Shown: positions 6,089-6,103 of the stretch, one piece after another | How the letters are laid out: each line of letters begins with the position of its first letter | How positions within the stretch are numbered: the stretch's first letter is position 1 | Source: an uncultured Bacteroidales bacterium | Lineage (GTDB): Bacteria; Bacteroidota; Bacteroidia; Bacteroidales; UBA4417 | Reading direction: 5' to 3' | Length of the DNA: 6,103 bases | NCBI GenBank assembly: GCA_903917425.1 | Contig: CAIXAQ010000029.1 | Span: 1-6,103 of the forward strand | Position numbers and translations under genes: made by a program | The notes under the pieces: model-generated | The model's database searches: none | Told to the model about the DNA's origin: nothing | The model's input: only the letters and a program-made list of their open reading frames with translations

Positions 6089-6103
6089 TTTCAGATTCAA
6101 CCA

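Overview
The window looks like chromosomal DNA of a Bacteroidota bacterium, probably an environmental or gut member of the Bacteroidales/Marinilabiliales type. The evidence is a FISUMP-domain protein with a type IX secretion (T9SS)-like sorting module, a small outer-membrane beta-barrel, a regulator with seven membrane segments fused to an AraC-type DNA-binding domain, start codons mostly without Shine-Dalgarno sequences but with A-rich leaders, and two exact copies of the Bacteroidota -7 promoter element TAnnTTTG. The species cannot be named from this sequence.

Layout: almost everything reads on the minus strand. From right to left: the membrane-bound AraC-family regulator (4537-5721) with its own promoter (5741-5770); a 322-bp non-coding stretch holding a perfect 18-bp tandem duplication (4376-4411) and a second TAGCTTTG box (4268-4275); a Tat-exported metallo-beta-lactamase-fold hydrolase (2772-4214); 63 bp later a secreted FISUMP protein (1395-2708); 5 bp later the broken remnant of a 'neuromedin U'/transporter-type outer-membrane protein (1102-1389), with an in-frame TGA just after its signal peptide and the rest of the barrel missing; then a 291-residue outer-membrane barrel protein (103-978) and the first 18 codons of another signal-peptide protein running off the left edge (1-56). 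On the plus strand, diverging from the regulator, is one small AT-rich ORF of 63 residues with no recognised family (5897-6088).

How they fit together: all complete genes downstream of the regulator encode exported proteins (periplasmic hydrolase, secreted or surface FISUMP protein, outer-membrane barrel). The inference is a small cell-envelope locus downstream of a membrane-tethered regulator. The tandem repeat in front of the hydrolase is a candidate binding site, but nothing in the sequence proves this link. I see no RNA genes, insertion sequence, CRISPR array, integrase or phage genes. I do not find convincing evidence for a wholly new multi-gene system. The most unusual items are the decaying pseudogene, the 18-bp duplication and the unassigned small ORF.
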